From Oceanimonas sp052119705 (lineage in GTDB: Bacteria > Pseudomonadota > Gammaproteobacteria > Enterobacterales > Aeromonadaceae), in NCBI RefSeq assembly GCF_052119705.1, contig NZ_JBGQOP010000011.1:33038-97037 (forward strand): 64,000 nt of DNA. The letters run 5' to 3'. Both the position numbers and the translations under genes were made by a program. This document shows, piece by piece, positions 8,126-17,111 of this stretch (position 1 is the stretch's first letter; each line of letters opens with the position of its first letter). The notes beneath the pieces are model-generated. The model made no database searches and had not been told where the DNA came from. It worked only from the letters and a program-made list of their open reading frames with translations.

Positions 8126-9763
8126 ATGACAACTAAATATATTTTTGTTACTGGTGGGGTTGTGTCGTCCCTGGGTAAAGGCATTGCAGCCGCTTCCCTG
8201 GCCGCCATCCTCGAGGCTCGCGGTCTTAATGTGACCATCATGAAACTGGATCCCTACATCAACGTTGATCCAGGTACCATGAGCCCGACTCAGCACGGTG
8301 AAGTATTCGTGACCGACGATGGCGCCGAAACTGACTTAGACTTGGGCCATTACGAGCGCTTTATTCGTACTAAGATGACTCGTCGCAATAACTTTACCTC
8401 CGGCCGTGTGTACGCTGACGTATTGCGCAAAGAGCGCCGCGGCGACTATTTGGGTGCCACCATTCAGGTGATACCGCACATTACCAATGCCATTAAAGAC
8501 CGCGTGATTGCCGGTGCCGAAGGGCACGATGTGGCGATCGTCGAAGTAGGCGGTACCGTGGGTGATATCGAGTCGTTGCCGTTCTTGGAAGCCTTGCGCC
8601 AGTTGGCCGTGCAAGTAGGGCGTGAAAACACCTTATTTATGCACCTGACCTTAGTGCCGTATTTGGCGGCCGCCGGTGAAGTGAAAACCAAGCCGACTCA
8701 GCATTCTGTTAAAGAGTTGCTGTCGATTGGTATTCAGCCCGATATCTTGATTTGCCGCAGTGACCGCGTTATTCCGGCTAACGAGCGCGCCAAGATAGCC
8801 TTATTCTGTAACGTGCTGGAAAAAGCCGTTATTTCGTTGAAAGACGTGGACTCCATCTACAAAATCCCGGCGTTATTACGCTCACAGGGTTTAGATGAGT
8901 TAGTGGTGAAGCGCTTTAATCTGGATTGCCCGCCATCAGACTTGTCTGAATGGGAGCAGGTGATTTACGAAGAAGCTAACCCGACCGGCGAAGTGACTAT
9001 CGGCATGGTCGGTAAATATACCGAACTGCCCGATGCCTATAAGTCAGTTAACGAAGCGCTGAAGCACGGTGGTTTAAAAAATCGCCTAACGGTCAATATC
9101 AAATACATTGACTCGCAAGATCTTGAAACCAAAGGTGAAAACCTGCTTGATGGTTTAGACGCTATCTTAGTACCTGGCGGTTTTGGTCAGCGTGGCATTG
9201 AAGGCAAGATCATGGCGGCGCGTTTCGCCCGCGAAAATCGCGTGCCTTACTTAGGTATTTGCCTCGGTATGCAAATCGCGCTGATTGAGTATGCGCGTAA
9301 CGTGGTGGGCCTTGAAGGCGCTCACTCGTCAGAGTTTGAGCCAGATAGCCCGTATCCAGTGGTAGGTTTGATCACCGAGTGGTTAGATGAAGAAGGCGTG
9401 GTTGAAGTGCGCGATGAAATGTCGGATCTCGGCGGCACCATGCGCCTCGGCGCTCAATTGTGTCACTTGGAGCCAGGTTCTAAGGTGCATGCGCTCTACG
9501 GTTCAGATACTATCTATGAGCGTCATCGTCATCGCTATGAAGTAAACAATCATCTGCTGCCAAAAATTGAAGCGGCGGGTATGAAAGTAACGGGGCGTTC
9601 GGCCGATAAGAAGTTGGTCGAAATCATTGAAAACCCCGATCATCCTTGGTTTGTGGCGGCGCAATTCCACCCAGAATTCACCTCTACACCAAGAGATGGA
9701 CATGGCTTGTTTACCGGCTTTATTAAAGCGGCAGGCCAATATCAGCAGGGAGAGCTGGAATAA
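8126..9763 (+). CDS. pyrG: CTP synthase
   Basis: Converts UTP to CTP using ATP and glutamine, 545 aa, the usual length. The N-terminal synthetase domain starts VTGGVVSSLGKG; the C-terminal glutamine amidotransferase domain has the nucleophile in LGICLGMQIA and the His/Glu pair in QFHPEFTS. The start at 8126 (MTTKYIFVTGG) matches the family; an upstream in-frame ATG would add 15 unconserved residues. In many gammaproteobacteria pyrG and eno are neighbours, as here. Confidence 0.98.
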   Translation: MTTKYIFVTGGVVSSLGKGIAAASLAAILEARGLNVTIMKLDPYINVDPGTMSPTQHGEVFVTDDGAETDLDLGHYERFIRTKMTRRNNFTSGRVYADVLRKERRGDYLGATIQVIPHITNAIKDRVIAGAEGHDVAIVEVGGTVGDIESLPFLEALRQLAVQVGRENTLFMHLTLVPYLAAAGEVKTKPTQHSVKELLSIGIQPDILICRSDRVIPANERAKIALFCNVLEKAVISLKDVDSIYKIPALLRSQGLDELVVKRFNLDCPPSDLSEWEQVIYEEANPTGEVTIGMVGKYTELPDAYKSVNEALKHGGLKNRLTVNIKYIDSQDLETKGENLLDGLDAILVPGGFGQRGIEGKIMAARFARENRVPYLGICLGMQIALIEYARNVVGLEGAHSSEFEPDSPYPVVGLITEWLDEEGVVEVRDEMSDLGGTMRLGAQLCHLEPGSKVHALYGSDTIYERHRHRYEVNNHLLPKIEAAGMKVTGRSADKKLVEIIENPDHPWFVAAQFHPEFTSTPRDGHGLFTGFIKAAGQYQQGELE

Positions 9764-9772
9764 CCTAATATC

Positions 9773-9813
9773 ACGGCCGAGTTGAAGAGACCTTCGACTC
9801 GGCCGTATTTTTT
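9773..9813 (+). terminator. pyrG terminator
   Basis: ACGGCCGAGT/ACTCGGCCGT hairpin followed by ATTTTTT, 9 bp after pyrG and before eno. Confidence 0.8.
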
Positions 9814-9859
9814 AGTGCTTGATCCCGTTTTTACCTTTCAACTAAGAGGAAGTTAGAGA

Positions 9860-11161
9860 ATGGCTAAGATTATTAAAGTAATAGGTCGTGAAGTTATCGA
9901 CTCGCGTGGCAACCCAACCGTAGAAGCCGATGTGTTTTTAGAAGGCGGCTTTATGGGCCGTGCTATCGCGCCATCAGGTGCTTCTACCGGTTCACGCGAA
10001 GCGCTTGAGCTGCGTGACGGTGATAAGTCACGCTTTTTAGGCAAAGGCGTACAAGTTGCCATTAATAACATTCAGGGTGTTATCGCCAAGGCGCTGATTG
10101 GCAAAGATGCCACCAAGCAAGCTGAAATCGATCAAATCATGATCGACTTAGATGGCACAGAAAACAAAGCCAAGCTGGGCGCAAACGCCATTCTGGCCGT
10201 TTCTCTGGCAGTAGCGAAAGCCGCTGCTTTGTCTAAAGGCGTACCTTTGTATGCGTGGATTGCCGAGCTAAATGGCACCCCAGGTAAATACTCTATGCCA
10301 CTGCCGATGATGAACATCATCAATGGTGGCGAGCACGCCGACAACAACGTCGACATTCAAGAGTTTATGATCCAGCCAGTTGGTGCCAAAAACATCAAAG
10401 AAGCGCTGCGCATGGGTGCCGAAGTGTTCCACAGCTTGGCCAAAGTATTAAAAGCCAAAGGTTTGAGCACCTCAGTGGGTGACGAAGGCGGTTTTGCGCC
10501 AGATTTAGAGTCGAACGAAGCGGCATTAGTGGCGATTAAAGCCGCCGTTGAGCAAGCCGGTTATGTGCTGGGTAAAGACATTACCTTGGCCATGGACTGC
10601 GCGGCTTCTGAGTTTTACGATAAAGCCAAGGGCAACTACAACCTAAGCGGCGAAGGCAAAATATTCACCGCCAATGAGTTTACTCATTATCTGGAAGACT
10701 TGACTAAGCGCTACCCAATCGTATCGATTGAAGATGGCTTAGATGAGTCAGATTGGGATGGTTTCGCTTATCAGACCAAGGTACTGGGCGACAAGATCCA
10801 ACTGGTAGGTGACGACTTGTTCGTGACTAACACCAAGATCTTGAAAGAAGGTATCGACAAAGGTATCGCCAACTCTATCCTGATTAAGTTCAACCAGATT
10901 GGTACCTTGACCGAGACCTTGAACTCGATTCAAATGGCACAAAAAGCCGGTTACACAGTGGTGATTTCCCATCGCTCTGGCGAAACCGAAGATACCACTA
11001 TTGCCGACTTGGCTGTGGGTACCTGTGCTGGCCAAATTAAGACCGGCTCTATGAGCCGCTCAGACCGTGTTGCTAAATACAACCAACTGATCCGCATCGA
11101 AGAAGAGCTGAACGGCAAGGCGCCGTTTAATGGCTTGTCTGAGATTAAAGGTCAGGCGTAA
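9860..11161 (+). CDS. eno: Enolase
   Basis: 2-phosphoglycerate dehydratase of glycolysis, also a component of the RNA degradosome in enterics, 433 aa. Diagnostic sequences: PSGASTGSREALELRDG near the N-terminus, SVGDEGGFAP, metal-binding region VSIEDGLDESDW, and the signature ILIKFNQIGTLTET followed by SHRSGETEDTTIADLAV. An AGAGGAAGT ribosome binding site precedes the ATG. It is followed by its own terminator, so it is probably transcribed separately from ftsB. Confidence 0.98.
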   Translation: MAKIIKVIGREVIDSRGNPTVEADVFLEGGFMGRAIAPSGASTGSREALELRDGDKSRFLGKGVQVAINNIQGVIAKALIGKDATKQAEIDQIMIDLDGTENKAKLGANAILAVSLAVAKAAALSKGVPLYAWIAELNGTPGKYSMPLPMMNIINGGEHADNNVDIQEFMIQPVGAKNIKEALRMGAEVFHSLAKVLKAKGLSTSVGDEGGFAPDLESNEAALVAIKAAVEQAGYVLGKDITLAMDCAASEFYDKAKGNYNLSGEGKIFTANEFTHYLEDLTKRYPIVSIEDGLDESDWDGFAYQTKVLGDKIQLVGDDLFVTNTKILKEGIDKGIANSILIKFNQIGTLTETLNSIQMAQKAGYTVVISHRSGETEDTTIADLAVGTCAGQIKTGSMSRSDRVAKYNQLIRIEEELNGKAPFNGLSEIKGQA

Positions 11162-11244
11162 TTAATATATAAGCGTCGTCTGCGGCCAATAATACTGCCG
11201 CTGCAGGCTTAACTGCTTTAATTAAGCTCAGCAATGCAAAACTA

Positions 11245-11273
11245 GAAACCCCGCCCAGAGCGGGGTTTCTTTT
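11245..11273 (+). terminator. eno terminator
   Basis: GAAACCCCGC/GCGGGGTTTC hairpin followed by TTTTG. Confidence 0.85.
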
Positions 11274-11321
11274 GTTTGGCGTCTGAATATGGGAAACTAG
11301 CGCCCTATTCGTGGAGGAATA

Positions 11322-11609
11322 ATGCGCATCCTTACCCTAATACTGCTCGGCCTATTATGTACCCTGCAATACGACCTCTGGTGGGGCAAAAACGGCTTGG
11401 CGGAATATCATGAAGCCCAAGGCTACGTTAATCGCCAAATGGAGGATAACGAGCAGTTGGTCACCCGCAATGCATTATTGTATCGAGAGATTGAAGATCT
11501 TAATAAAGGGCTGGCGGCGGTAGAAGAGCTGGCGCGCAACGATTTAGGCATGATCAAACCTGGCGAAACCTTTTATCGCCTATTACTGGCCGATAAAGTA
11601 CAACCATGA
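11322..11609 (+). CDS. ftsB: Cell division protein FtsB
   Basis: Small bitopic divisome protein that bridges FtsL and FtsQ, 95 aa. One N-terminal membrane helix (ILTLILLGLLCTLQYDLWW) is followed by a periplasmic coiled coil with the conserved YREIEDLNKG and LARNDLGMIKPGE. A GGAGGAAT ribosome binding site precedes the ATG. The stop overlaps the ispD start (ATGA), the same ftsB-ispD-ispF order as in E. coli. Confidence 0.95.
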   Translation: MRILTLILLGLLCTLQYDLWWGKNGLAEYHEAQGYVNRQMEDNEQLVTRNALLYREIEDLNKGLAAVEELARNDLGMIKPGETFYRLLLADKVQP

Positions 11610-12346
11610 GCAAGCCTGTTCTTAATACGGCGCCGCTTGATATTGCCCTTATCGACACGGCACAGATTTATACGGCTCCGATCTATACGGCCATAGTTCC
11701 TGCCGCTGGCATTGGCAGCCGCATGGCCGCCGACCGGCCTAAGCAATATTTAACGTTAGCGGGTAGCACAGTACTCGAACAAACCTTGAGCCGCTTACTT
11801 GAGCACAGTGCCATCGGCACTATTATTGTCGCCACCTCTCCCCTCGACAGTTGGTTTGAGCACTTAGCCTTGGCGCAACATCCGCGTATTAAGCAAGTCG
11901 TTGGCGGTGCCGAGCGTGCCGATACGGTGCTTAATGCTCTGGCATTTGTTACTACCGACTGGGTATTAGTACACGATGCGGCGCGACCTTGTTTACAGGG
12001 CGCGGATCTCGATGCTGTGCTCAATGCCGGTCGCCAAGCTCAAGGCGCGATTTTAGCCAGTCGGGTGCGCGATACCATGAAGCGTGGCGATGGCCACGCC
12101 GCTATTGCTAACAGCGTATCGCGGGATGATCTCTGGCACGCACTGACGCCGCAGTGTTTTGCGACCCACACCCTACGCCAAGCTTTAACGGGCGCGTTGG
12201 CTGCTGGCATTACCATTACCGATGAAGCATCAGCCATGGAGTGGGCGGGCTTTAGGCCGAAGCTTGTAGAAGGGCGCAGTGACAATATTAAGATCACCCG
12301 ACCCGAAGACTTGGCACTGGCGAGCTTTTTCTTAGAGCAGAGCTAA
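11606..12346 (+). CDS. ispD: 2-C-methyl-D-erythritol 4-phosphate cytidylyltransferase
   Basis: Third step of the MEP isoprenoid pathway (MEP + CTP to CDP-ME), 246 aa. The CTP-binding glycine-rich motif VPAAGIGSRM is followed by KQYL; the VHDAARP motif is near residue 115. Compared with E. coli, the protein carries about 20 extra N-terminal residues with an internal near-repeat (IYTAPIYTA). The ATG overlaps the ftsB stop by 4 bp, supporting this start. Confidence 0.95.
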   Translation: MSKPVLNTAPLDIALIDTAQIYTAPIYTAIVPAAGIGSRMAADRPKQYLTLAGSTVLEQTLSRLLEHSAIGTIIVATSPLDSWFEHLALAQHPRIKQVVGGAERADTVLNALAFVTTDWVLVHDAARPCLQGADLDAVLNAGRQAQGAILASRVRDTMKRGDGHAAIANSVSRDDLWHALTPQCFATHTLRQALTGALAAGITITDEASAMEWAGFRPKLVEGRSDNIKITRPEDLALASFFLEQS

Positions 12347-12353
12347 AGATTTC

Positions 12354-12500
12354 TTTGCCACGGAATACACGGAAGCACACGGACGAAGAGCTAGCTCAAA
12401 GGAGAAAAGAGCTTATGGTTTATAAGATCTTAACACCTAGAGGTTTTCGTTCTTATCTCATCTTAATTGTTCCGTGTTTTTCCGTGTATTCCGTGGCAAA
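12354..12500. mobile_element. MITE-like element, copy A, perfect 21-bp terminal inverted repeats
   Basis: The left end at 12354-12374 (TTTGCCACGGAATACACGG and AA) is the exact reverse complement of 12480-12500. The 147-bp element has no coding capacity. It separates ispD from ispF. Related copies lie at 31748-31895 and 32631-32800, with half copies elsewhere. No target-site duplication could be identified. Confidence 0.7.
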
Positions 12501-12578
12501 AATAGGTTTTTAACTTGCCTTAACGTGTGACGTACCGCGTAACACCACAGTATTTAACTGATAACAGAGATTACAATC

Positions 12579-13055
12579 ATGATGCGAATTGGACACGGTT
12601 TTGACGTGCATAAATTTGGCGGTGAAGGCCCCTGCATTCTGGCCGGTGTGGCCGTGCCTTATGAGCAAGGTTTATTAGCCCATTCTGACGGCGATGTGAT
12701 TTTACATGCGCTGACCGATGCCTTATTAGGCGCCATTGGCGCCGGTGATATTGGCCGCCATTTTCCCGATACCGATGCCGCCTATAAAGATGTAGACAGC
12801 CGTATCTTACTGCGCGATGTGGTCAATAAAGTGGCAGCCGCCGGCTTCGCCTTGGCCAATGCAGACATTACCGTGCTGGCGCAAGCGCCTAAGTTGTCGC
12901 CCTTTATTGAGGCGATGGAGGCTAACATAGCCGCGGACTTGCAAGTACCGGTAAGCATTATCAACGTCAAGGCCACGACTACCGAGCAGCTCGGTTTTGT
13001 AGGACGTAAAGAAGGCATAGCGGCAGAAGCCGTGGTGTTGTTGGTGCAGCTATGA
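12579..13055 (+). CDS. ispF: 2-C-methyl-D-erythritol 2,4-cyclodiphosphate synthase
   Basis: Fifth MEP-pathway step, forming the cyclic diphosphate with release of CMP; a zinc-dependent trimer, 158 aa. Metal ligands are in GHGFDVH and AHSDGDV; the C-terminal TTEQLGFVGRKEGI is typical. Two adjacent ATGs (12579 and 12582) are possible starts. It overlaps truD by 4 bp. Confidence 0.96.
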   Translation: MMRIGHGFDVHKFGGEGPCILAGVAVPYEQGLLAHSDGDVILHALTDALLGAIGAGDIGRHFPDTDAAYKDVDSRILLRDVVNKVAAAGFALANADITVLAQAPKLSPFIEAMEANIAADLQVPVSIINVKATTTEQLGFVGRKEGIAAEAVVLLVQL

Positions 13056-14116
13056 CAGCGACGGCTAATTTACACGAATGGCATTACCTGCACGGCGAGC
13101 CCTCGGCCACTGGCCGCTTAAAAACCGTACCCGAAGACTTTAAGGTGCGTGAAGACTTAGGCTTTACCCCTTGTGGTGAAGGCGAGCATATTTTGCTCTA
13201 CATTCGTAAACGCGGCCAAAATACCCAGTGGATAGCGCGCGAATTAGCCCGAGTGGCAGGTGTGACCCAGCGTGAAGTCACTTGGGCGGGCTTAAAAGAC
13301 CGCCATGCGGTGACCGAGCAATGGTTTGGTGTGCATTTACCCGGTAAGGCCGAGCCTAATTTTTCTAGCCTTGAGAATGGTGACGTACAAATTTTGGCCC
13401 GCGGGCGTCATCACAAGAAGCTAAAAATCGGCGCCCTTAAAGGCAACTGGTTTGAGCTTGTCGTAAACAATTTAGCCGTCACCGATCCTGTAGAGCTGGA
13501 AAGCCGCTTAACCGCCATCGCTAGCCGTGGCGTGCCTAATTATTATGGCGACCAACGCTTTGGCCATCATTTTGGCAATCTCGACCAAGCTCGCGCCATG
13601 TTTAATGGCAAAAAAATCAAAGATCGCAATAAACGCTCTATGTATTTATCGGCGGCGCGCAGTTATCTGTTTAATCTGGCTGCCAGCCAGCGTTTAAGCG
13701 CCGGTTTGGGCGAGCAACTCGTGGCCGGCGATTGTTTAATGCTCTCCGGCACCCAGTCTTTTTTCACCCTTAATGACGATAATCCACTCGATGCAGCACT
13801 GCAGGCGCGCTTTGATTCAGATGACGTGCGCTTAAGTGCGCCCCTGTGGGGCCGTGGTCGTTTGCCAAGTATTGAAGCCGCCGCCGAGTTAGAGCAGGCA
13901 GCACTCAGTGAACATGCAGATCTGTGCGAAGGCTTAGAAGCCCAAGGCCTAAAGCAAGAGCGTCGCCCGCTGTTGCTTAAACCTCAAGAGATGAGCTGGC
14001 AGTTCGACGGTGATCGTTTGCGGTTATCGTTTTGGTTACCGGCTGGCAGCTATGCCACCAGTGTGGTGCGTGAACTCGTGAAGGATAGTGAAGGTCATGA
14101 AGATACTAGTGAGTAA
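13052..14116 (+). CDS. truD: tRNA pseudouridine(13) synthase TruD
   Basis: Isomerises U13 of tRNA-Glu to pseudouridine, 354 aa. The catalytic aspartate is in AGLKDRHAVTEQWF (about residue 81); NYYGDQRFG and the C-terminal GSYATSVVREL are family hallmarks. It starts inside the ispF stop and its 3' end overlaps surE, so ispF-truD-surE-pcm form one coupled unit. Confidence 0.96.
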   Translation: MTATANLHEWHYLHGEPSATGRLKTVPEDFKVREDLGFTPCGEGEHILLYIRKRGQNTQWIARELARVAGVTQREVTWAGLKDRHAVTEQWFGVHLPGKAEPNFSSLENGDVQILARGRHHKKLKIGALKGNWFELVVNNLAVTDPVELESRLTAIASRGVPNYYGDQRFGHHFGNLDQARAMFNGKKIKDRNKRSMYLSAARSYLFNLAASQRLSAGLGEQLVAGDCLMLSGTQSFFTLNDDNPLDAALQARFDSDDVRLSAPLWGRGRLPSIEAAAELEQAALSEHADLCEGLEAQGLKQERRPLLLKPQEMSWQFDGDRLRLSFWLPAGSYATSVVRELVKDSEGHEDTSE

Positions 14117-14843
14117 TGACGATGGCGTGAATGCTAAGGGCATTCGCACCTTAAGTTGGGCCTTGTCTGAGTTTGCCGAAGTGGTGACGGTGGCGCCAGA
14201 TCGCAATCGCAGCGGCGCCAGTCATTCTTTGACGCTAGAAGTACCGCTGCGCGCCGATAAACTCGACGACAGCGGCTTCTATTCGGTGAAGGGCACGCCC
14301 ACGGATTGCGTGCACTGGGCGGTCAATTGTCTGCTGGATCCGGATCCCGATCTGGTGGTGGCGGGCATTAATCACGGTGCCAATTTGGGGGACGATGTGC
14401 TCTACTCCGGCACGGTTGCGGCCGCCACCGAAGGCCGTCATTTAGGTTTGCCCTCGCTGGCTATCTCTTTATGCGGTGATCGCCACTTTGAGACGGCAGC
14501 TCATTACGCCTGTTTATTAGTGCAGGGCCTATTAAGAGCCCCCTTGGCGACCAACCAAATACTGAACGTGAACGTACCTGACTTGCCATTAAGCGAGATC
14601 CAAGGTATCAAAGTGACTCGTTTGGGGAATCGACACCGCTCTGAGCCCGTACTTAAAGAATTCGATCCTCGGGGCCGACCTATGTATTGGATAGGCCCAC
14701 CGGGTGCGATTCAAGATGCAGGTGAGGGCACCGACTTCGACGCAGTAGAAAGAGGCTATGTCTCAATTACACCACTCACCATAGATATGACGGCGCATGA
14801 CAAGATGGCGGCGTTAACCAGCTGGCTTAAGGAAGTGGAATAA
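14097..14843 (+). CDS. surE: 5'/3'-nucleotidase SurE
   Basis: Stationary-phase survival nucleotidase, about 248 aa from the ATG at 14097 (MKILVSNDDG). A GTG nine bases upstream is also in frame. Metal and active-site residues are in SNDDGVNAKG, RSGASHSLT and AGINHGANLGDDVLYSGTV. The gene overlaps the end of truD by 20 bp and ends 2 bp before pcm. Confidence 0.96.
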   Translation: MKILVSNDDGVNAKGIRTLSWALSEFAEVVTVAPDRNRSGASHSLTLEVPLRADKLDDSGFYSVKGTPTDCVHWAVNCLLDPDPDLVVAGINHGANLGDDVLYSGTVAAATEGRHLGLPSLAISLCGDRHFETAAHYACLLVQGLLRAPLATNQILNVNVPDLPLSEIQGIKVTRLGNRHRSEPVLKEFDPRGRPMYWIGPPGAIQDAGEGTDFDAVERGYVSITPLTIDMTAHDKMAALTSWLKEVE

Positions 14844-14845
14844 GG

Positions 14846-15478
14846 GTGCTTACGTTAGCAGGACAGCGGCTTTATAGCCTGCTGCAACAACAAGGAATAA
14901 CCAGCGAAGCTGTGCTGCAGGCGATTGCTTGCTTACCCAGAGAACAGTTCGTGGATGAAGCCATGGCCCACCAAGCGTGGGATAACAGCGCCTTGCCAAT
15001 CGGTTTTGGCCAAACTATCTCCCAGCCTTATATAGTGGCGCGTATGACTGAGGTGTTGTTGGCGCAAAACCCTAGGCCCAAACGCGTGTTAGAGGTGGGC
15101 ACCGGCTCCGGTTTTCAAACAGCCGTATTGGCACAATTGGTAGAGCAGGTTTGCACCATAGAGCGGATCAAGTCTTTACAATATCAAGCGCGGCGTCGGT
15201 TACAGCGTCTCGATTTATATAATGTGGCCACTAAGCACGGTGACGGCTGGCAAGGTTGGGCCAGTAAGGCACCGTTTGATGCCATTATGGTGACGGCGGC
15301 GGCCCAAGAAACACCCCAAGCCTTATTGTCGCAATTAGCCGATGGTGGGCGCATGGTCATCCCCGTTGGCCAAGCTCAACAATCGCTGTGGCTGTATCAG
15401 CGCCATGGTGATCAATTTATCCGTACCGAATTAGAACCGGTGCGCTTTGTCCCGTTAGTGAAAGGCGATCTTGAGTGA
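14846..15478 (+). CDS. pcm: Protein-L-isoaspartate O-methyltransferase
   Basis: Repairs isoaspartyl residues in aged proteins using SAM, 210 aa. The SAM-binding motif I is VLEVGTGSGFQTAVLA; the substrate-side GQTISQPYIVA precedes it. A GTG start at 14846 is used with AAGG only a few bases upstream. It overlaps the next gene by 4 bp. The surE-pcm-nlpD-rpoS order is conserved; here a YqaA protein is inserted before nlpD. Confidence 0.95.
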   Translation: MLTLAGQRLYSLLQQQGITSEAVLQAIACLPREQFVDEAMAHQAWDNSALPIGFGQTISQPYIVARMTEVLLAQNPRPKRVLEVGTGSGFQTAVLAQLVEQVCTIERIKSLQYQARRRLQRLDLYNVATKHGDGWQGWASKAPFDAIMVTAAAQETPQALLSQLADGGRMVIPVGQAQQSLWLYQRHGDQFIRTELEPVRFVPLVKGDLE

Positions 15479-16056
15479 AGATTTTTTCTCGGTTATATCA
15501 GCAGGTGATGATTTGGTCTGTGCATCGCCATGCGCCGCTTTATTTATCGTTAAATAGCTTTGTTGAATCCATTTTCTGGCCGATTCCTGTGGATGTGATG
15601 CTGGCACCCATGACCTTAGTTAAGCCGCATCGCGCTTGGTATTATGCGGGTTTGGCTACTTTCTTCTCGGTATTAGGTGCCGCCTTTGGCTATTTACTGG
15701 GCTATGCACTCTGGGATCCTGTGGTCGCCCCTTTTATTGCCTCCATGGGCTATGAAGGAAAAATTGAGCTTGCTCAAGCATGGTTTCATGAATGGGGCAT
15801 TTGGGTGATCTTTATCGCCAGCTTCACGCCCATTCCTTATAAGGTGTTTACCGTCACCGCCGGCATGCTAAGCATGGCGTTTTTGCCGTTTGTACTGGTC
15901 TCCATAGTGGGGCGCGGCTTGCGCTTCTATCTGGTGGCAGGACTCATGAAGTGGGGCGGGCCTACAATGGAAGCCAAACTACTGCGCTACATCGATATCT
16001 TAGGCTGGGTGTGCGTGGTTGCCGCCGTGGTAGCCTATTTGATGTTAAGAAACTGA
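15475..16056 (+). CDS. yqaA: YqaA family inner-membrane protein
   Basis: DedA/VTT-like membrane protein, 193 aa, with several hydrophobic segments. Recognisable features are SLNSFVESIFWPIPVDVML near the N-terminus and FIASFTPIPYKVFTVTAG, the re-entrant helix typical of the VTT superfamily. Start GTG at 15475 overlaps the pcm stop. YqaA is often found between pcm and nlpD in gammaproteobacteria. Role unknown; DedA relatives affect membrane lipid or proton homeostasis. Confidence 0.85.
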   Translation: MKIFSRLYQQVMIWSVHRHAPLYLSLNSFVESIFWPIPVDVMLAPMTLVKPHRAWYYAGLATFFSVLGAAFGYLLGYALWDPVVAPFIASMGYEGKIELAQAWFHEWGIWVIFIASFTPIPYKVFTVTAGMLSMAFLPFVLVSIVGRGLRFYLVAGLMKWGGPTMEAKLLRYIDILGWVCVVAAVVAYLMLRN

Positions 16057-17051
16057 TGTTAAGGCAGAGCCGCTGTTTAATGCTGTGGTGTATCAATCTG
16101 GTATTGATCACCTTGCTGAGCGCCTGCTCTGCCTCCCGCCCGGCTCCTGTGTATGGCGTTAATGCGCGTGGGCAAATACAAGCCAATGGTAGCCATTACG
16201 TGGTCGCCAGAGGCGATACCTTGTATTCCATTGCATGGCAGGCAGGGACGGATGTGCCAAGCCTAGCCCGTCATAATCGTATTGCTCCGCCTTATGCTAT
16301 CTATCCTGGGCAAAGGCTACGCCTAGATGTGCCTGGGATTAAGCGGGCACAATATACAGTGCGCCGTGGCGATACGCTGAATAGCATAGCGAGAAATTCA
16401 AATAGCAGAGTCGCGGATTTGGCGCTGTTAAATGGCTTAAAACCGCCTTATCGCATCTATGTCGGTCAACGTCTGACGCTGCAAGGCGGATCAAGTTCTC
16501 GCAATGGGCAGCCGGCGCGCAGGGCTGCAATCCCTGCTGGCAAGATACAGGTTACCCAAACTAAAACCGGTCCTGCAGCTAAGAATACGCAGACGGTAAA
16601 ATCGACTAAGCCAGTTGCAGCTGCTCCCGGAAAAGTTTACGCTGGAACGGCTGCACAAAAAACCGCCGCCAATAATAAGACTATTCAATGGCGTTGGCCC
16701 ACTACAGGACCCGTGATCTCGGGTTTCTCGTTGGCTGAAACCGGTAATAAAGGCATAGATATTAGAGGCAGCAGGGGGCAAGCTATTAATGCCGCCGCAG
16801 CGGGCAAGGTTGTATACGCAGGGAACGCGCTACGTGGATACGGCAACCTGATCATCATCAAACACAATGATGATTATTTGTCTGCCTACGCGCACAACGA
16901 AGTGCTTAAAGTGAAAGAGCAACAAGATGTGAGTGCAGGGCAGCACATAGCAGATATGGGTAGTAGTGATACCACTGATGTACGGTTGCATTTTGAAATC
17001 CGTTATCAGGGTTCGTCGGTAAATCCGATGAGCTATCTGCCAAAAAGGTAG
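16056..17051 (+). CDS. nlpD: Lipoprotein NlpD, LysM-LytM activator of amidase
   Basis: Outer-membrane lipoprotein, 331 aa, that activates the AmiC murein amidase at division. The start is the ATG overlapping the yqaA stop (TGATG); it gives a signal peptide ending in the lipobox LLSAC. Two LysM domains follow (YVVARGDTLYSIA and YTVRRGDTLNSIA, each ending in GQRL). The C-terminal LytM/M23 domain is catalytically degenerate: NKGIDIRG lacks the zinc-binding histidine, as expected for NlpD. The rpoS promoter of enterics lies within nlpD. Confidence 0.93.
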   Translation: MLRQSRCLMLWCINLVLITLLSACSASRPAPVYGVNARGQIQANGSHYVVARGDTLYSIAWQAGTDVPSLARHNRIAPPYAIYPGQRLRLDVPGIKRAQYTVRRGDTLNSIARNSNSRVADLALLNGLKPPYRIYVGQRLTLQGGSSSRNGQPARRAAIPAGKIQVTQTKTGPAAKNTQTVKSTKPVAAAPGKVYAGTAAQKTAANNKTIQWRWPTTGPVISGFSLAETGNKGIDIRGSRGQAINAAAAGKVVYAGNALRGYGNLIIIKHNDDYLSAYAHNEVLKVKEQQDVSAGQHIADMGSSDTTDVRLHFEIRYQGSSVNPMSYLPKR

Positions 17052-17111
17052 CCTATCTGCCAAAAATAACATCCGGGAGACAGGTAGTCCCCGGAAAAAG
17101 GGAGAGTAACC

